From the NCBI GenBank assembly GCA_003554345.1, contig PWGE01000018.1:1-8965 (forward strand): a stretch of DNA of 8,965 nt. The letters are read 5' to 3'. The notes beneath the pieces are model-generated. The model made no database searches and was not told where the DNA came from. It was given only the letters and a program-made list of their open reading frames with translations. Positions 6,262 through 8,965 of the stretch are shown in pieces. This stretch comes from Candidatus Sumerlaeota bacterium (GTDB lineage: Bacteria; Sumerlaeota; T1SED10-198M). Position 1 is the first letter of the stretch, and every line of letters starts with the position of its first letter. The position numbers were made by a program, and so were the translations under genes.

Positions 6262-8965
6262 AGAAGATGCTGGTACTATTATTCTTTTTATCTGCCGTGG
6301 TTTTGGTGGTTATTTTTATGCTTATTCCCTCGGATACCTACATGGAATATCTCTTCACAGATTCAGAAAGCAGGGAAAGAGAGTTGGAAGTTTTACTGGA
6401 CATTTCACGTGAGGAAGGATGGACTCCTGGATTGGCAGAAGATATTCTTTGGTTAGCTGCTGAGCTGGGAAATGAGGAGGTTGTTCAGGCTGCTATGCGT
6501 GAAGTGCTGGAAATGTCATATGATAATGAAGAAGCCCAGATGCTGATATATCGTTATTTGCAAAGAGAAAATGAACTGATGAAACTGCCTGAATTTTATG
6601 AGAAGCACTGGCAGAATACATCGGCAGATGAAATATTAAGAGAGCTGGTATCTCTTTATTCTACCCTGGAAAAACCTGATAAGCAACTGGAGGTGTTGTA
6701 TATCCTCAGGGAACGAGCCCCCTATGATGAAGAGATTCTTCTCATGATTTCTGATATTTATTCTATACAGGAAGCGTATGAACCCCAGCTTGAAGTCATA
6801 ACTCGCCTGTGGGAGATATATCCGGAAAAACCGGAGTACTGGCAGGCAAAATCGGATCTTCTTTTGCAAACTGGACGGCATAACAGGCTGGCAGATCTAC
6901 TGGAAAAGAAGTACAATGCTGAAATGCATTTAACAGTGCAGCAACTGGATTTTTTGCTTGGCCATAGGTGGGAAGTACTAGATTCACAGAAGAAGATGGA
7001 TTTATCTCTTTACTTACTGGAAGAAAAACCTCACAAGGGTAAAGAGTGGCTTCAGGCTCTGTTTAGCGAGTCATTACAGGAGGGGGATTTTAAGATGGCG
7101 GAAATGGCCAAAAAACATCTTGATAGGGAGCCGGAAATCAGCATTCAATTGTTTAAAGGTTATATCTGGCATCGAGAATTTGAGCAAGCCAGGGAGTTAG
7201 GGGAGCCTCTTTTTGAAAACATGGAAACCCAGGACCAGGGCCTCTATCTTAATCTGCTGGTATGGCTAAACCAACTGCCTGCCATTCTTCCTTTTCTGCT
7301 GAAAATGGAAAAGGAAGAAATACCACCAGATATCATAGACATCCTGGTAAGAGGTGCCAGGCAGATTGAAGATACTTCACAGTTAGAAAAACTTCTCTTC
7401 GACATCGTCGAAGAAAGTGACCCACATGAATACCTCAAGTCCGCTGCTTTTTTAGCCTTTCATCGTGGGGATGGAGAGCAGGCTATCTGGTATCTGCAGC
7501 AATGGTTCCAGGAAAGAGGTGTTGTATCTGAGGACGATCGATTTATTATGACTTACATGCTGGAATATGAGGGAAAGCTTAATCAGATCATTGGCTTTTA
7601 CGAAAAACACCTTGAGAAAGGCACCTTTGAAGACCCAGTGTCGGCTCTGGAAGCATTGGATTACTATTATCATGTATCACAGCAATATGAAGAGGCTGAA
7701 AACTTTCTTTTACAATGGGAGTCAGATCCATTTTTAGAAAAAGAAGTTAATTCGCTGAGGATAAAGTATTTGAGGCTTAGTGGTGACTGGCAAAGACTGG
7801 CTTCACTTATGATGAGTACTCTGCAGGATACTCCGGGGGAACCAGGGGAGTATTATCAGCTCTTACAAGCAGCCCGATGGTCGGAGGATACAGAAGCAAT
7901 GGCATTTGCCCTGGAAAATTTGTGGTCACTGGATCCAGAGCGTTATTTCTGGGTTTGTTATACCGAGTGGGAGAAAGCGCAAAATATAGACCGCTTACGA
8001 CAATTGATGGATGAGCTCATGGTTCTGGATGAACCGGAGAAACCTTATATGAACTGGTATGTTATGATAATCCGGGATTTGCCTCAGGAAGAACGAGCAG
8101 AAAGGTTAACATATTTAATCGGTCGTTCTTCTCAACCTGACTATCTTTTGCGAGCTGGCAGATATATGATGGTTGCTGGCTATACTTCCTATGCTGCAAG
8201 AGCTTTTGGGGCAGTTCTCGAACAACGTCCCCATGAACCTGAAGCACTTAGACGAATGGGTATTATAAAAGCCTGGGAAAATGACCTGGAGGGTGCACGA
8301 GGATATCTTGAAAAGGCATACTCTTATGAGCCGGATAATTATGAAACCATGTATTATTTAGCACAGTCTCGATGGTATCAGGATGAAAAAAAAAGAGCAT
8401 TACCTCTTTACTATACAATATGGAACGATTTGCATTTAAAAGAGGATTTGGATACGAGTCAGCAGCTCATTCTGGCCAAGTCGGCGGGAAGAATTGGAAG
8501 GGTACCACAGGCGAGAGTATGGTTTTCCGAACTGCTGGATGAAAACCCGGAGAACATACACATTCATGCGGATTATCTCGAAATGTTATACGATATGGGG
8601 GCTTACACTGAGGCATATGATATCTTTGTGTCGCATGAAGTGGTACGAAACAGCAAACATATTAGAATTCGCAGGGCATATGTGAGGGTTTTGTTGAGGT
8701 TGGGAGACACGGTAGGTGCCATGAGAGAAATTAACCACTTGATTTCAATGTATCCTGAAGAGGCGGGTCTTTGGACGGATAAGGGGTATGTTTTCAGTCG
8801 GCTTGGGATGAATGACAGGGCTATGGCTGCCTTTCAGAAATCATTATCAATGCAGGATAATAAGGATATATCAAGCTTATGGCGTTCCCTTTATCGCCAG
8901 GAAGGTAACTATGTGGGCACCAGTTGGGAACAGACCCGTAAGAGTGATGGAGAGGACCGTTTGGA
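6258..8965 (+). CDS. pelB: PelB-like TPR / outer-membrane secretin-type protein, N-terminal part (cut by window edge)
   Basis: The frame runs open from the ATG at 6258 to the window end (902 full codons, no stop). The start overlaps the upstream stop as ATGA, implying translational coupling. The nearest purine-rich stretch (AGGAAGGAAAG, 6226-6236) is too distant for a normal ribosome site. Residues about 4-24 form one hydrophobic helix (LVLLFFLSAVVLVVIFMLI) without a clear cleavage site, so probably an inner-membrane anchor. The rest is a long run of amphipathic helix pairs, most TPR-like at 646-722 (ALRRMGIIKAWENDLEGARG, YLEKAYSYEPDN) and 835-868 (KGYVFSRLGMNDRAMAAFQK). The earlier part is highly divergent. 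After about 880 the sequence turns polar and less helical (GNYVGTSWEQTRK), as expected at the entry to a beta-barrel. In Pel systems PelB combines a periplasmic TPR scaffold that binds PelA with a 16-stranded export barrel. Assignment rests on architecture plus the PelA-like neighbour; a generic TPR protein remains possible. Confidence 0.75.
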   Translation, partial: MKKMLVLLFFLSAVVLVVIFMLIPSDTYMEYLFTDSESRERELEVLLDISREEGWTPGLAEDILWLAAELGNEEVVQAAMREVLEMSYDNEEAQMLIYRYLQRENELMKLPEFYEKHWQNTSADEILRELVSLYSTLEKPDKQLEVLYILRERAPYDEEILLMISDIYSIQEAYEPQLEVITRLWEIYPEKPEYWQAKSDLLLQTGRHNRLADLLEKKYNAEMHLTVQQLDFLLGHRWEVLDSQKKMDLSLYLLEEKPHKGKEWLQALFSESLQEGDFKMAEMAKKHLDREPEISIQLFKGYIWHREFEQARELGEPLFENMETQDQGLYLNLLVWLNQLPAILPFLLKMEKEEIPPDIIDILVRGARQIEDTSQLEKLLFDIVEESDPHEYLKSAAFLAFHRGDGEQAIWYLQQWFQERGVVSEDDRFIMTYMLEYEGKLNQIIGFYEKHLEKGTFEDPVSALEALDYYYHVSQQYEEAENFLLQWESDPFLEKEVNSLRIKYLRLSGDWQRLASLMMSTLQDTPGEPGEYYQLLQAARWSEDTEAMAFALENLWSLDPERYFWVCYTEWEKAQNIDRLRQLMDELMVLDEPEKPYMNWYVMIIRDLPQEERAERLTYLIGRSSQPDYLLRAGRYMMVAGYTSYAARAFGAVLEQRPHEPEALRRMGIIKAWENDLEGARGYLEKAYSYEPDNYETMYYLAQSRWYQDEKKRALPLYYTIWNDLHLKEDLDTSQQLILAKSAGRIGRVPQARVWFSELLDENPENIHIHADYLEMLYDMGAYTEAYDIFVSHEVVRNSKHIRIRRAYVRVLLRLGDTVGAMREINHLISMYPEEAGLWTDKGYVFSRLGMNDRAMAAFQKSLSMQDNKDISSLWRSLYRQEGNYVGTSWEQTRKSDGEDRL

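Noticed and set aside
6636-8247. Minus-strand open frames of 61-81 codons opposite the right-hand gene
   Set aside because: They are antisense to a 902-codon uninterrupted TPR-like frame and have no start signals or recognisable content.
1-8965. tRNA, rRNA, CRISPR array, insertion sequence or attachment site
   Set aside because: I saw no such structures. The window is filled by three coding regions plus one short AT-rich gap.

Overview
The window holds three protein-coding genes and one 213-bp intergenic gap, and almost everything else is coding. Both outer genes run off the window. The DNA is moderately AT-rich, and most strongly so in the gap. All three products carry export or membrane-anchor signals. 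One of them looks like the periplasmic/outer-membrane half of a polysaccharide secretion machine, so the host is probably a diderm (Gram-negative type) bacterium. A clean AAGGAGG Shine-Dalgarno and a sigma70-like promoter argue against Bacteroidota-style signals. The phylum cannot be fixed from the sequence; Spirochaetota or another deep-branching environmental diderm lineage is a guess.

Left (1-4002, minus strand): one uninterrupted reading frame of at least 1,334 codons with no stop before the window edge. It encodes a secreted mosaic protein. In order it has a signal peptide, a capped 22-residue leucine-rich-repeat array, a lamin-tail-like domain, a chitobiase C-terminal-like fold, a CotH-type kinase domain, an InlB B-repeat-like domain, a second capped leucine-rich-repeat array, and an unidentified C-terminal module cut by the edge.

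Middle (4003-4215): a divergent, very AT-rich control region. It holds a good promoter (TTGAAA-N17-TATATT) and a strong ribosome binding site for the rightward operon. Only weak signals are visible for the leftward gene.

Right (4216-8965, plus strand): two genes overlapping by ATGA. The first encodes a 681-residue secreted polysaccharide deacetylase-like protein whose motifs and spacing match the deacetylase half of PelA, but which lacks PelA's N-terminal glycoside hydrolase domain. The second encodes an N-terminally anchored helical-repeat (TPR-like) protein of at least 902 residues that resembles PelB. It is cut just where a PelB-type beta-barrel would begin.

Together the right-hand genes look like the start of a Pel-type exopolysaccharide operon: deacetylation in the periplasm by PelA, and guidance and export across the outer membrane by PelB. 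The remaining genes (pelC-G equivalents) are predicted to lie beyond the right edge. The divergent CotH/LRR protein may be a surface partner of that matrix, but this is inferred only from adjacency and domain content.
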